A stretch of 64,000 nt of DNA from Bdellovibrionales bacterium (GTDB taxonomy: Bacteria > Bdellovibrionota > UBA1018). This document shows positions 52,093-61,335 of this stretch, in pieces (the stretch's first letter is position 1; the number at the start of each line of letters is the position of its first letter). Under the pieces are notes generated by a model. The model did no database searches and was not told the origin of the DNA. It saw only the letters and a list, made by a program, of their open reading frames with translations. Where the stretch lies: NCBI GenBank assembly GCA_018266355.1, contig JAFEAP010000014.1:62001-126000 (forward strand), read 5' to 3'. Made by a program: the position numbers and the translations under genes.

Positions 52093-52118
52093 GTAACCTC
52101 GAATCGAACCGCCCCGTA
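52093..52118 (+). promoter_or_regulatory. ECF-type promoter GTAACC-N16-CGTA before the lipid operon
   Basis: GTAACC at 52093-52098 and CGTA at 52115-52118, again with 16 bases between, match the element before the sigma gene exactly. The ATG of the next gene is only 12 bases downstream, so the transcript would be nearly leaderless, in keeping with the absence of a ribosome site there. Confidence 0.68.
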
Positions 52119-52129
52119 GTACTCGGTGC

Positions 52130-53419
52130 ATGCTCGTCCCCCCACGTATCGCGATCATCGGCAGCGGAGTTTCCGGCATGACCGCCGGACACCTCCTCGC
52201 TCGCCGCCACGACGTTCACCTCTTCGAAGCGGACGACCGCCTCGGCGGTCATACCGCGACGAAGGACATCGAGGTCGCCTCGGGCCGTTACGCGATCGAC
52301 ACGGGCTTCATCGTCTTCAACGACTGGACCTACCCGGGTCTGATCCGCCTCCTCGATCGGATCGGAGTCCGCTCGAAAACGTCCGAGATGAGCTTCTCGG
52401 TGAAGAATCCCCGCCGCGATCTCGAGTACAATGGCGCCGATTTCGACCGCCTTTTCGCGCAGCGGTCGAACCTGCTCCGCCCGAGCTTCTACCGGATGCT
52501 CCTCGAAATCGTGCGCTTCAACCGCGAAGCGCCGAAGGTCCTCGTCGGCGGACCGGACCGGGACGCGACCCTGGGCGAGTACCTCGACCGGAACAGATAC
52601 TCCGAACTCTTCGCCGAGAACTACGCCCTCGCCATGGGCGGGGCGATCTGGTCGGCGAGCTATCGCCAGATGCGCGAGTTCCCGTTCCTCTTCTTCGTCG
52701 AATTTTTCAAAAACCACGGGATGCTTTCCGTCGACGACCGGCCGGTTTGGCGCGTGATCGAGGGCGGATCGCGGTCCTACATCGCACCGCTCGTCGCTCC
52801 GATCGGAACGAACCGGATCCACCTCTCCTCGCCGATCGAGTCCGTCCGCCGTCTCGGACCCGCCGGAACGCCCGAAGGCGTCGAACTGAGGATCGGCGGC
52901 GCGCGTCCTCGGACCGAGCGTTTCGACCACGTCGTCTTCGCCTGCCATAGCGATACGGTGAAACGCGTCTTGGCCGATCCGACCGCGACCGAGCGCGACG
53001 TCTTCGCGAGCCTCGACTACCAACCGAACTCGGTCGTCCTGCACACCGACACTTCCGTGCTTCCCCGCTCGAAAAAGGCGTGGGCGGCTTGGAACTTCTT
53101 CGTGCCCCCGACCGAGCGCGGAAACGTCGCCGTCACGTATCACATGAACATCCTCCAACGGCTGAACGCCCCCGAGAATTTCCTCGTGAGTTTGAATCTC
53201 GACGACGCGATCGACCCGGCGAAAGTCCTCGGACGCTGGACCTACGATCATCCGAAATTCACGCTCGCCTCCGTCCGCGCGCAGGCGCGGTGGGAAGAAA
53301 TCAGCCGCCTCGACCGCCGCACGCACTTCGCCGGCGCGTACTGGCGCTTCGGGTTCCACGAAGACGGCGTCCAGTCCGGGCTGCGTGTCGCTCGGGCCTT
53401 CGGGGAGGAACTCGGATGA
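52130..53419 (+). CDS. FAD-dependent amine-oxidase-like lipid desaturase (UfaD-like)
   Basis: 429 residues. FAD-binding RIAIIGSGVSGMTAGHLLAR at 6-25 is followed by LFEADDRLGGHTATK and IDTGFIVFNDWTYPGLIRLL, both strongly conserved in the NAD/FAD proteins that are found next to cfa. In furan fatty-acid producers a protein of this type (UfaD) desaturates a methylated acyl chain; that role is inferred from family and context. The stop overlaps the DUF1365 start (ATGA). First gene of the operon. Confidence 0.88.
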   Translation: MLVPPRIAIIGSGVSGMTAGHLLARRHDVHLFEADDRLGGHTATKDIEVASGRYAIDTGFIVFNDWTYPGLIRLLDRIGVRSKTSEMSFSVKNPRRDLEYNGADFDRLFAQRSNLLRPSFYRMLLEIVRFNREAPKVLVGGPDRDATLGEYLDRNRYSELFAENYALAMGGAIWSASYRQMREFPFLFFVEFFKNHGMLSVDDRPVWRVIEGGSRSYIAPLVAPIGTNRIHLSSPIESVRRLGPAGTPEGVELRIGGARPRTERFDHVVFACHSDTVKRVLADPTATERDVFASLDYQPNSVVLHTDTSVLPRSKKAWAAWNFFVPPTERGNVAVTYHMNILQRLNAPENFLVSLNLDDAIDPAKVLGRWTYDHPKFTLASVRAQARWEEISRLDRRTHFAGAYWRFGFHEDGVQSGLRVARAFGEELG

Positions 53420-54273
53420 GCTCGAACGTGAAGAGCGCGATTTATCTCGGCACCGTTCGCCACCGCCGTTTCCGCCCGAAACGGCGCGAGTTCCGCCATC
53501 GCGTCTGCTATTTCTACCTCGACCTGGAGGAGATCCCGCGGCTCCTCGCGCGCCGCTTCGTCTTTTCCGACCGCGGCCCCTCGCTCTTCGGCTTTCGCCG
53601 CGAAGCCTACCTCGGCCCGATCGACCGGCCCCTCGACGAAGCCGTGCGGGACCGGGTCGAGCGGGAAACCGGTGAGCGTCCCCGCGGTCCGATTCGGCTT
53701 TTGACCCAGGTCGCGACGTTCGGACTCGCGTTCAATCCGGTGACTTTCTATTACTGCTTCGACGCCGCGGGGGAACGCGTGACCCACCTCGTGGCCGAAA
53801 TCACGAACACGCCGTGGGGCGAGCGGCACGCCTACGTCTTGACGGCCGACGGGTCGACCCTCTTCGAGTTCGAGAAACTTTTCCACGTCTCGCCGTTTCT
53901 CGGAATGGACTATCGCTACCGCTGGGGATTTTCCCCTCCCGGCGCCCGGTTGAACGTGCATATGGAGAATCGTCCGAACGAGGCCCCGTCCGAAGTCGCG
54001 TTCGACGCGACCTTGACCCTCGAACGGCGGGAATGGAGCGCGAGCGCGGTCGCGGGCGCGCTCTTCCGCCACCCGCTCATGACCGCGAAGACGCTCGCGC
54101 TCATCTACCTCCACGCCGCCGTGATCTGGCTGCGCAGGATCCCTTTCGTCGACCACCCGCGGAGCCGCGGGGAAGTCCATCCCCGTCCGTCGAGCGGAAT
54201 CGTCCGCTCGCGGAAAACGGAACCGTCCGATTCGCCCACCACCCCGGAGACCTCCCATGAAAAACGTGCTTGA
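53416..54273 (+). CDS. DUF1365 protein
   Basis: 285 residues with AIYLGTVRHRRFRPKRREFR, HRVCYFYLDLEEIPRL, VATFGLAFNPVTFYYCFDAA and AEITNTPWGERHAYVL, the signature set of DUF1365. This family is nearly always linked to a FAD protein and a cyclopropane fatty acid synthase, yet its biochemical role is unknown. It overlaps the upstream gene by four bases and the downstream cfa gene by 17 bases, so all three are co-translated. The start is fixed by the ATGA overlap; a longer open frame is rejected. Confidence 0.92.
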   Translation: MSSNVKSAIYLGTVRHRRFRPKRREFRHRVCYFYLDLEEIPRLLARRFVFSDRGPSLFGFRREAYLGPIDRPLDEAVRDRVERETGERPRGPIRLLTQVATFGLAFNPVTFYYCFDAAGERVTHLVAEITNTPWGERHAYVLTADGSTLFEFEKLFHVSPFLGMDYRYRWGFSPPGARLNVHMENRPNEAPSEVAFDATLTLERREWSASAVAGALFRHPLMTAKTLALIYLHAAVIWLRRIPFVDHPRSRGEVHPRPSSGIVRSRKTEPSDSPTTPETSHEKRA

Positions 54274-55531
54274 GCTCGGTCGCCCCACCCGCTTCCTCAG
54301 CTTCTCGGCCCTCGACGATTTCTGCCGGAAGCGGCTCCTCGAGAAGCTCGAGGCGATCACCCTCGGACGCCTCGAGATCGTCGATCTCGACGGATCGACG
54401 CGAACCTTCGGAAGCCTCTTGCCTAACGAAGAGCTTCGGGCGCGCGTGGTCGTGCGACGCGGCCGCGCCTATTCGCGGATCGCCCTCGGCGGGAGCGTCG
54501 GCACCGGCGAGAGTTACGTCGACGGGGACTGGGAATGCTCCGACCTCGTCTCGCTCACCCGCCTCTTCGTCGCGAACCGCGACGTCTTGAACGCCCTCGA
54601 CGGGGGCCTCGGAACCCTCTTCGCCCCGTTGCAGAAGTTCCTCCACCGCCTCCGCGCGAACGACGAGTCCCAGGCCCGCGCGAACATCCATGCGCACTAT
54701 GACCTCGGGAACGATTTCTTCTCGCTCTTCCTCGACGAGAGCTGGATGTACAGCGCGGGATTCTTCCGGACTCCGGCGACGACCCTGCCGGAGGCCCAGT
54801 TCGAGAAGAACGACCGCATTTGCCGGAAGCTCGGCCTCCGGCCCGAGCACCACCTGCTCGAGATCGGCACCGGGTGGGGCGGATTCGCGATCCACGCCGC
54901 GAAACACTACGGCTGCCGGGTCACGACGACGACGATCTCTTCCGCGCAACTCGAGCACGCCCGCGCGCGCGTCGAAGCCGAAGGACTCGGCGACCGCATC
55001 GAGCTCCTTTCCGCCGACTACCGCTCGCTCAGCGGCACCTACGACCGGCTCGTCTCGATCGAGATGGTCGAGGCGGTCGGCGTCGACTACCTCGACGGAT
55101 ATTTCGCGAAATGCGCGAGCTTGCTCAAGCCGGAAGGCGCGATGTGCCTCCAGTCGATCCTGATCCAAGACCAATACTTCGACCAGGCGGTTCGAAACGT
55201 CGACTTCATCCAGACCCACATCTTCCCGGGCGCCGCGATCCCTTCGGTCGCGCGGATCATGGAGTCGATCCTGAGGAAAACCGACCTGCGCCTCTTCCAC
55301 CACGAGGACTTCGGCCCCGACTACGCGCGCACGCTTCGTGAATGGTCGAAGAACCTCGCCGTGAATCGGGAACAGATCGGGCGGCGGGGCTACCCGGACC
55401 ACCTTTACCGGCTCTGGCAGTACTACTTCGCGTACTGCGAGGGTGGTTTCCTTGAACGCCAGATCGGAGTCGGTCAATTCGTCTTCACGAAACCCCGCTA
55501 CCGCGGCGAAAAGATCGGAGAATCGGTATGA
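54257..55531 (+). CDS. cfa: Cyclopropane fatty-acyl-phospholipid synthase-like methyltransferase
   Basis: 424 residues. [60 protein letters not shown] and [20 protein letters not shown] are the standard Cfa motifs (SAM site and bicarbonate-site Glu region). The enzyme adds a methyl or methylene group from SAM to unsaturated acyl chains of phospholipids. In a furan fatty acid pathway this type of enzyme (UfaM role) makes the methylated intermediate. Which of the two Cfa-type genes does so here is open. Confidence 0.93.
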   Translation: MKNVLELGRPTRFLSFSALDDFCRKRLLEKLEAITLGRLEIVDLDGSTRTFGSLLPNEELRARVVVRRGRAYSRIALGGSVGTGESYVDGDWECSDLVSLTRLFVANRDVLNALDGGLGTLFAPLQKFLHRLRANDESQARANIHAHYDLGNDFFSLFLDESWMYSAGFFRTPATTLPEAQFEKNDRICRKLGLRPEHHLLEIGTGWGGFAIHAAKHYGCRVTTTTISSAQLEHARARVEAEGLGDRIELLSADYRSLSGTYDRLVSIEMVEAVGVDYLDGYFAKCASLLKPEGAMCLQSILIQDQYFDQAVRNVDFIQTHIFPGAAIPSVARIMESILRKTDLRLFHHEDFGPDYARTLREWSKNLAVNREQIGRRGYPDHLYRLWQYYFAYCEGGFLERQIGVGQFVFTKPRYRGEKIGESV

Positions 55532-56628
55532 GCACCCTCGCCCGACCCCAGACCTCGGGACTCCTCGAAATGGCGACCGGATCCTTCATCTCGCTGGCCG
55601 AGCGCGGATGGGTTCCCGATCCGGTCCTGCGCGCCGGCATCCGGCGGCTTTGCCGCGACCGCCTGCGCGCGCTTCGCGGACCGGACGCGGACTCCGAGCG
55701 CGCAAGACTGCAGTCCTACGTCGACGACCTCCGTCGCGCTCCGATCGCCGTCGCCACCCGCGAAGCGAACGAACAGCATTACGAGGTCCCGGCCGAGTTT
55801 TACCTCCGCGTGCTCGGGAAGAACCTGAAGTACTCGAGCGCTTACTACGCGACCGGGAGGGAGTCGCTCGACGCCGCCGAAGACGCCGCGCTCGCCGAGA
55901 CGATCGCGCGCGCCGGGCTCGCCGACGGGATGCGGATCCTCGAACTCGGATGCGGATGGGGTTCGCTCACCCTCGCGATGGCCCGCGCGTTCCCGAACGC
56001 GAAAATCACGGCAGTGTCGAACTCGACGAGCCAGCGTCGCTTCATCCTCGACCGGGCCGCGAAGGAAGGCCTCCGCGGCGTCGAAGTCGTCACCCGGAAC
56101 GTCGCCGAGGGCCTCGATTTCGCGGCCGGGACCTTCGACCGCGTCGTCTCCGTCGAGATGTTCGAGCACATGAAGAACTACGCCCGTCTCCTCGGCGAAG
56201 TCGCGCGAGTGCTCAAACCCGGCGGCAAACTCTTCGTGCACATCTTCACGCACCGGACGTTCGCTTATCCGTTCGAATCCGAAGGCGAGGATAATTGGAT
56301 GGGCCGCTATTTCTTCACCGGCGGGCAAATGCCTTCCCACGATCTCCTCCTGCATTTCCAGGACGACCTCCGGATCGAATCCGAGTACGCGTGGAGCGGG
56401 CGCCACTACGGCCGGACGGCCGAGGACTGGCTCGCGAACCTCGATCGGAACCGGGACGAAGTTCTCGGAATTTTCCGCGCGACTTACGGCGACGCGACCG
56501 AAGCGAACCGGTGGTTCAACCGCTGGCGTATCTTCTTCCTCGCCTGCGCGGAACTCTTCGCCTATGCGGGCGGATCCGAGTGGGGCGTGTCCCACTACGT
56601 CTTCCGTAAACCGGAGGTCGCCCGATGA
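55528..56628 (+). CDS. Second Cfa-type SAM methyltransferase
   Basis: 366 residues with [48 protein letters not shown] and [20 protein letters not shown], characteristic of the shorter Cfa-like branch with an added N-terminal helical domain. The pair of distinct Cfa-type enzymes in one operon is usual in FAD/DUF1365/cfa clusters. It overlaps both neighbours by four bases (ATGA). It may act on the same lipid at a different step. Confidence 0.92.
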   Translation: MSTLARPQTSGLLEMATGSFISLAERGWVPDPVLRAGIRRLCRDRLRALRGPDADSERARLQSYVDDLRRAPIAVATREANEQHYEVPAEFYLRVLGKNLKYSSAYYATGRESLDAAEDAALAETIARAGLADGMRILELGCGWGSLTLAMARAFPNAKITAVSNSTSQRRFILDRAAKEGLRGVEVVTRNVAEGLDFAAGTFDRVVSVEMFEHMKNYARLLGEVARVLKPGGKLFVHIFTHRTFAYPFESEGEDNWMGRYFFTGGQMPSHDLLLHFQDDLRIESEYAWSGRHYGRTAEDWLANLDRNRDEVLGIFRATYGDATEANRWFNRWRIFFLACAELFAYAGGSEWGVSHYVFRKPEVAR

Positions 56629-57188
56629 CGATCGCCCTCCTCGCCCTCTGCCTCCTCGCAGGTTCGAACGCGGCCGACGCGACTCGGTTCCCCGAGCGCG
56701 TCCAAGTCGCCGACCAGCCGCTTCGCCTGAACGGCTCCGGCACGCGCACGGCCACGCTCTTCGCGATCAAGATCTACGATGCCGCGTTCTACGCCGATCG
56801 TTCGATCGCGACGCTCGCCGACGCGCTCGCCGCTCCGAATCCGAAACGCCTCGAGATCCGGTACCTTCGGGACTTCGACTTGAAGGACACCCAAGAGGCT
56901 TGGCGCTATCAATTCAAGGAAAGCGCGGAACTCAAGGACGGCGCCCTCGCCTCCGAAATCGATCGACTCGTCGCCCTCCAGCGGCCGATCGCCCGCGGCG
57001 ACACGCACCGGTTCGATTTGCTCGACGGAAAGACCGTCTTTTCGATCAACGGAGAAAAACGGGGCGAGATCGAGGGCACGGCCTTCCAAACCGCCCTCCT
57101 CACGATTTTCTTCGGTCCTCACCCGCCGACCCAGGATCTCCAAAAGGGACTAACCCGTGGCGTTCGGGAGGAGAAGGAAGGAGAATAG
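56625..57188 (+). CDS. Periplasmic chalcone-isomerase-like protein
   Basis: 187 residues with a signal peptide ([15 protein letters not shown]). [20 protein letters not shown] and [20 protein letters not shown] are the typical chalcone isomerase-like pattern, followed by [20 protein letters not shown]. Such proteins bind fatty acids and have no catalytic Arg/Tyr set of plant enzymes. As the only exported soluble product of the operon it may carry or bind the modified acyl chain. Confidence 0.88.
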   Translation: MTIALLALCLLAGSNAADATRFPERVQVADQPLRLNGSGTRTATLFAIKIYDAAFYADRSIATLADALAAPNPKRLEIRYLRDFDLKDTQEAWRYQFKESAELKDGALASEIDRLVALQRPIARGDTHRFDLLDGKTVFSINGEKRGEIEGTAFQTALLTIFFGPHPPTQDLQKGLTRGVREEKEGE

Positions 57189-57191
57189 GCC

Positions 57192-57560
57192 ATGGCCACC
57201 GAAGCATCGCGACCGATCGGCGCGTTCCGCTATTTCCCGATTCTCGTCCTCGTCGCGATGATCGGCGTGACGACGTGGGCCTCCGTCGAAAAGCCGCTCT
57301 CCGAGGGCTTCCGACTGATGCTCGCCGAACGGTGGGGCGTCGCCACGCTCTTCGACGCCTACTTCGGTTTCCTCACGTTCTACGCCTGGGTTTTCTACAA
57401 GGAACGCTCCGCGCTCGCCCGGATCGGGTGGCTCGCGATCCTCCTCTTCTTCGGGAACATCGCCATGGCGCTTTACCTGCTTCGCGAGCTCCGCCGCCTG
57501 CCCCCGGGAGCCGACTTCGCGGCCCTGCTCCTGCGCCGATCGGAAAGCCCGCGCCCATGA
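57192..57560 (+). CDS. DUF1475-like small membrane protein
   Basis: 122 residues with three helices: YFPILVLVAMIGVTTWASVE, WGVATLFDAYFGFLTFYAWV and IGWLAILLFFGNIAMALYLL. The WGxATLxDxYFGFLxFYxWVxYKE core matches DUF1475. Its overlap with the next gene (ATGA) shows it belongs to the operon. Function unknown; membrane helper of lipid modification is a guess. Confidence 0.85.
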   Translation: MATEASRPIGAFRYFPILVLVAMIGVTTWASVEKPLSEGFRLMLAERWGVATLFDAYFGFLTFYAWVFYKERSALARIGWLAILLFFGNIAMALYLLRELRRLPPGADFAALLLRRSESPRP

Positions 57561-58030
57561 GCGAAGGCGGGTTCCTCTACCGTCGTTTCTGGACTCCGCT
57601 CCTCGGCCAACTCCGTCAGGGCACTTCGCCCGATCGGCTCGCGTGGAGCGTCGCCGCCGGGGCGACGATCTCGACCTTTCCGATCCTCGGGGCGACGACC
57701 CCGCTCTGCGCCCTCGTCGGAATCGGATTCAAGCTGAATCACGTCGTGCTCCAGGCCGCGAACTACCTCGCCGCCCCGGCCCAGCTCGCCGCGATTCCCC
57801 TGCTCGTGAGAGTCGGCGAAAACGTCTTCGGCCTCCCTCACATCACCTTCGACCCGATCCGCCTCGGCAACGAACTGCGGACGGCGCCCGGCCTCTTTTT
57901 TCAGACCTACGGGGCGTCGGCGCTTTCGGCGATCGCCGTTTGGCTCGTCGTCGCTCCGTTCGCGCTCTTCGGCGTCCGCGCGCTCTTCATCCCGATCCTG
58001 CGCCGAAAACTGAGGGAGCCGACCGTATGA
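57557..58030 (+). CDS. DUF2062 membrane protein
   Basis: 157 residues: RFWTPLLGQLRQGTSPDRLA followed by WSVAAGATISTFPILGATTP, the DUF2062 start in which G-x-FxGxxP is conserved, then helices AANYLAAPAQLAAIPLLVRV and ALSAIAVWLVVAPFALFGVR. DUF2062 members lie near lipid or polysaccharide genes and may be transport helpers. Start set by the ATGA overlap. It is coupled to the DUF1295 gene by another ATGA. Confidence 0.85.
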   Translation: MSEGGFLYRRFWTPLLGQLRQGTSPDRLAWSVAAGATISTFPILGATTPLCALVGIGFKLNHVVLQAANYLAAPAQLAAIPLLVRVGENVFGLPHITFDPIRLGNELRTAPGLFFQTYGASALSAIAVWLVVAPFALFGVRALFIPILRRKLREPTV

Positions 58031-58818
58031 GCCTCCTCTCCCTCGCCGGAATCGTCGCGTTCGCCGCCGTCCTCCTTTTTTCCGCGGCCTGGGCGTTCGC
58101 GCGGCGGATCGACAACTATTCGATCGTCGACGCGCTCTGGTCGCTCTCTTTCGGACTCTTCGCCGTCCCGATCGCGGCGCTTGCGCCGGGCGATCCCGCG
58201 CGCCGAGCGGTATACGCCGGGATGTGGCTGGTTTGGAGTTTGCGGCTCGGCCTTTTCCTCAGCCGCCGGATCTTTTCCCACCTCGACGAGGAAGACCGCC
58301 GGTACCGGAAGCTCCGCGAGGAGTACGGCGCTCGCGTCGCATTCCGCTTCTTCCTTTTCTTCTTCTATCAGGCCGTCTCGGTCGTCCTCCTTCTCGGTCC
58401 CGTCTTCGTCGTGAGCCGCGACTCGCACGCCGGGTTCGGCGCGCTCGAAATCGCGGGAATCGTCGCTTGGGTCGTCGGAGTGATCGGCGAAGCGACGGCC
58501 GACGCCCAGATGAACGCCTTTCGCGCCGATCCCGCGAACCGCGGCGGAGTCTGCGAACGCGGACTATGGCGGTACTCTCGCCACCCGAATTACTTCTTCG
58601 AGTGCGTGACCTGGCTCGGGTACGCGCTCTTCGCGCTCGCTTCGCCGGGCGGGGCTTGGACGCTTTACGCTCCGGCCATCCTCTGGACGCTCATCCTATT
58701 CGTGACCGGCGTCCCGATGGCGGAGAAGACCTCGCTGCGCACGCGCGGCGAAAAGTACCGCGCCTATCAGCGAACGACGAGCGTGCTCGTTCCCTGGTTC
58801 AAGAAATCCGCGCGCTGA
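58027..58818 (+). CDS. DUF1295 / steroid 5-alpha-reductase-like membrane enzyme
   Basis: 263 residues, six to seven helices. RRIDNYSIVDALWSLSFGLF at the start and the C-terminal GVCERGLWRYSRHPNYFFEC, WLGYALFALASPGG and EKYRAYQRTTSVLVPWFKKS are the DUF1295 hallmarks shared with steroid reductases and isoprenyl-Cys methyltransferases. It may carry out a reduction or oxygenation of the lipid. Last gene of the operon; its 3' end overlaps the convergent dihydrouridine synthase gene by 52 bases. Confidence 0.88.
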   Translation: MSLLSLAGIVAFAAVLLFSAAWAFARRIDNYSIVDALWSLSFGLFAVPIAALAPGDPARRAVYAGMWLVWSLRLGLFLSRRIFSHLDEEDRRYRKLREEYGARVAFRFFLFFFYQAVSVVLLLGPVFVVSRDSHAGFGALEIAGIVAWVVGVIGEATADAQMNAFRADPANRGGVCERGLWRYSRHPNYFFECVTWLGYALFALASPGGAWTLYAPAILWTLILFVTGVPMAEKTSLRTRGEKYRAYQRTTSVLVPWFKKSAR

Positions 58819-59903
58819 CTCGGGACCGCGAGCCCGGGCAGGACGAGGCCCGGGGATTCGTCCGGAAGCGCGGCGAAGAGGTCCGCGAGGGACTCCGTGC
58901 GTTTCACCCGCCCGAACCAAGGCGTCCGGAAGGTCGCCTCGGAATACCGGAGCCACTGCTTCACGCGGCGGGTGCAGTAACGACCGTCGGCGGTGTCTCG
59001 GTCCGAGAAGCGGGCCGAGAGCACGGCGAATCGCTCGAGGTGCGGCAGCCAGGCCGAGAGATCGTCCGGCGCAGGAAGGTCCGCCTCCGGCGCGAGTCCG
59101 AGAGCCTGCGAGATCCGGTGGCCGAGCCACGGATCGGCGAGCGCCGATCGACCGATCATGAAATGCTCGGCGCCGGTGATCTCGCGGCAGCGTCGGAAGT
59201 CCTCGACCCGCCAGATATCGCCGTTCGCGACGACGGGAACCGAGACGCCTTCCTTCGCGCGCGCGATCCATTCCCAATAAACCGGCGGCTGGTATCCGTT
59301 CGTCTTCGTGCGCGCATGGATCGCGATCCAACTCGCGCCCCCCGCTTCGGCTCGCTTCGCGTTCTCGACGACGACCGAAGGATCGTCCCATCCGAGGCGG
59401 AGTTTCGCCGATACCGGCAAGTGCGCGGGCACGGCGTCGCGGACGGCGCGCACGATCGCCTCGAGGCGCTCGGGATATTTCAGCAGGGTCGCCCCGCCGT
59501 CGTTCCGGTTCACGGTCGGCGCGGGACAACCGAAGTTCAAGTCGATCCCGGGCGCGCCGAGACTCACCGCCGCGAGCGCGGAACGGGCCACGCGTTCGGG
59601 GTGCCCGCCGAGGAGTTGGGGTTGGACGGGAATGCCCGTTTCGGTTCGGAAGCCCCGGGCGCATTCGGGGATGTCGTTCCGAAAGACGCGCTTCGGGAGC
59701 ACCGTCTGCGAGACCCGGATGAATTCGCTCACGAGGTGGGTGAAACCGCCGATCTCGGTCAGCATCGCGCGCATCGGGGCGTCGGTGATGCCCTCCATCG
59801 GGGCCAGAATCACGGCCGGTCGGCCGCGGACGATGCCGAAGGGGGGCTCGGATCCCCCTAAAGTCGAGCTTGCACCGATTTGGCTAAGTCCCTTAGGTTC
59901 CAC
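58767..59903 (-). CDS. dusC: tRNA-dihydrouridine synthase, DusC-like
   Basis: 378 residues. VILAPMEGITDAPMRAMLTE, GAPGIDLNFGCPAPTVNRND (catalytic Cys in NFGCP), GGATLLKYPERL, PVSAKLRLGWDD, VVANGDIWRVED and HFMIGRSALADPWL are Dus motifs, and APMEG, GGATLLK and PAHLPVS are closest to E. coli DusC. It reduces uridine in the tRNA D-loop using FMN. The start is uncertain: only a GTG at 59903 opens the frame, about 33 residues before the barrel. Confidence 0.92.
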   Translation of the reverse strand: MEPKGLSQIGASSTLGGSEPPFGIVRGRPAVILAPMEGITDAPMRAMLTEIGGFTHLVSEFIRVSQTVLPKRVFRNDIPECARGFRTETGIPVQPQLLGGHPERVARSALAAVSLGAPGIDLNFGCPAPTVNRNDGGATLLKYPERLEAIVRAVRDAVPAHLPVSAKLRLGWDDPSVVVENAKRAEAGGASWIAIHARTKTNGYQPPVYWEWIARAKEGVSVPVVANGDIWRVEDFRRCREITGAEHFMIGRSALADPWLGHRISQALGLAPEADLPAPDDLSAWLPHLERFAVLSARFSDRDTADGRYCTRRVKQWLRYSEATFRTPWFGRVKRTESLADLFAALPDESPGLVLPGLAVPSQRADFLNQGTSTLVVR

Positions 59904-59951
59904 GCGAATCGGGGGTACCCGAAGGCCTTCCCGAGGGCAAGAAATTACGCT

Positions 59952-61154
59952 ATGCCTTGCGTCAGAATGATCGGGAACACCCTGAAGGCGAATTCCTCCA
60001 CGACCGTGGTCGTCGGCATGTCCGGCGGCGTGGATTCGTCCGTGACGGCGGCCCTCCTGCGCGAGGCCGGATACCGGGTGATCGGTCTATTCATGAAGAA
60101 CTGGGAAGAGAAGGATGCAAGCGGCGTCTGCCAATCGAAGCGCGACTTCGACGACGTGACCGCGGTTTGTCGCCGGCTCGATATCCCCTACTACTCCGTC
60201 GAGTTCGTTCAGGAATACTTCGACCGCGTCTTCCGCTCCTTCCTCCGCGAGTATGAAGCGGGCTACACGCCGAATCCGGACATCCTCTGCAACCGCGAGA
60301 TCAAGTTCGACGCCTTCTTCGAGAAGGCGATGGACTTCGGCGCGGACCGGCTCGCGACCGGCCATTACGCCCGGACCGAAATCCGGAACGGCGTGCCGGT
60401 CCTCCTCAAAGGGCTCGATCCGGGGAAGGACCAGAGCTACTTCCTCCACGCGATCGCGGGCGAACGCCTCCGCCGCGTGATGTTTCCGATCGGAGAACTC
60501 CCGAAATCCGAAGTGCGGCGACTCGCCGCCGAGTACGACCTCGCGACGAAAGCGAAGAAGGATTCGACCGGGATCTGTTTCATCGGCGAGCGGAATTTCC
60601 AGCCGTTCCTCGCGCGGTACCTGAAGGGCGCGACCGGTCCGTTTCTCACCCTGAGCGGAGAGCGCGTCGGCACCCACCCGGGCGCCCAATTCTTCACGCT
60701 CGGGCAGCGCAAGGGCCTGGGCCTAGGCGGCGAAGGCGAACCGTGGTTCGTCGTCGCGAAGGATCCGCGGAAGAACGTCGTCTTCGTCGAGCGCGGAGAG
60801 CATCACCCGGCTCTCTTCACCGACGAACTCGTCGCCGAAGACCTCACCTGGATCGGCGGCCGCGCGCCGGCGTCCCTCGACGCCGATTTCGTCTGCCGCG
60901 CGAAGGTCCGCTATCGCCAGTCCGACCAGGACTGCCGCCTCGAACTCGAGGACGACGGTTTCGGAGGCGTTCGCGCGCGCGTGCGTTTCGATCGCCCGCA
61001 GCGTTCGATCACCCCCGGCCAGTCGGTCGTATTCTATTCCGGCGACGTCTGCCTCGGCGGCGGCGTCATCCGAGGGCTCGGCGAGAACTTCCTCGCCCGC
61101 GGCTATTCGGCGGGCGATCTCCGCGGGATCGAAGCCGCGGCACGCCCCGTTTAA
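59952..61154 (+). CDS. mnmA: tRNA-uridine 2-thiolase MnmA
   Basis: About 400 residues. PP-loop VVVGMSGGVDSSVTAALLRE, GLFMKNWEEKD, TPNPDILCNREIKF (first catalytic Cys), LATGHYARTE, DQSYFLHAI and DSTGICFIGERNF (second Cys), and the C-terminal beta barrel with GQSVVFYSGDVCLGGGVI are all present. It adds sulfur to U34 of Lys, Glu and Gln tRNAs. ATG at 59952 or 59967 may be the start. Divergent from dusC. Confidence 0.95.
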   Translation: MPCVRMIGNTLKANSSTTVVVGMSGGVDSSVTAALLREAGYRVIGLFMKNWEEKDASGVCQSKRDFDDVTAVCRRLDIPYYSVEFVQEYFDRVFRSFLREYEAGYTPNPDILCNREIKFDAFFEKAMDFGADRLATGHYARTEIRNGVPVLLKGLDPGKDQSYFLHAIAGERLRRVMFPIGELPKSEVRRLAAEYDLATKAKKDSTGICFIGERNFQPFLARYLKGATGPFLTLSGERVGTHPGAQFFTLGQRKGLGLGGEGEPWFVVAKDPRKNVVFVERGEHHPALFTDELVAEDLTWIGGRAPASLDADFVCRAKVRYRQSDQDCRLELEDDGFGGVRARVRFDRPQRSITPGQSVVFYSGDVCLGGGVIRGLGENFLARGYSAGDLRGIEAAARPV

Positions 61155-61212
61155 GACCGGGGCACTTCGGGTGTGGCGTTCCGGCCCGCGCTTCGCTCGC
61201 AGCCCTAGGTCA

Positions 61213-61242
61213 CCTTCGACCTTCCGCCGCGAATCTCGAAGG
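61213..61242. repeat. Inverted repeat upstream of the 84-aa gene
   Basis: CCTTCGA (61213-61219) and TCGAAGG (61236-61242) are exact seven-base arms. The centre is about 60 bases upstream of the predicted sigma-54 start near 61287, similar to the spacing before the GlsB-like gene. It may be an activator site. Confidence 0.4.
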
Positions 61243-61260
61243 ATTCCGCGGACCGCGAGT

Positions 61261-61276
61261 TGGCCGAGCGGTTGCA
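61261..61276 (+). promoter_or_regulatory. Candidate sigma-54 promoter of the 84-aa gene
   Basis: TGGCCGAGCGGTTGCA has TGGC at -24 and TTGCA at -12 with exact N10 spacing. The predicted start near 61287 gives a leader of about 49 bases with AAAGGAA at 61324-61330. Confidence 0.6.
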
Positions 61277-61335
61277 ATTCGAAGATGCATGGAAGAGCTC
61301 TCGATCGAGCCCGCTCGCCGCCGAAAGGAATCCGC

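Noticed and set aside
61253..61320. tRNA-Ser/Leu-like D-arm (GTTGGCCGAGCGGTTGCAA) with partly complementary ends
   Set aside because: The D-stem does not close (no GGC partner), there is no anticodon stem and no T-arm with TTCGAAT-type loop. The same bases are better explained as a sigma-54 element.
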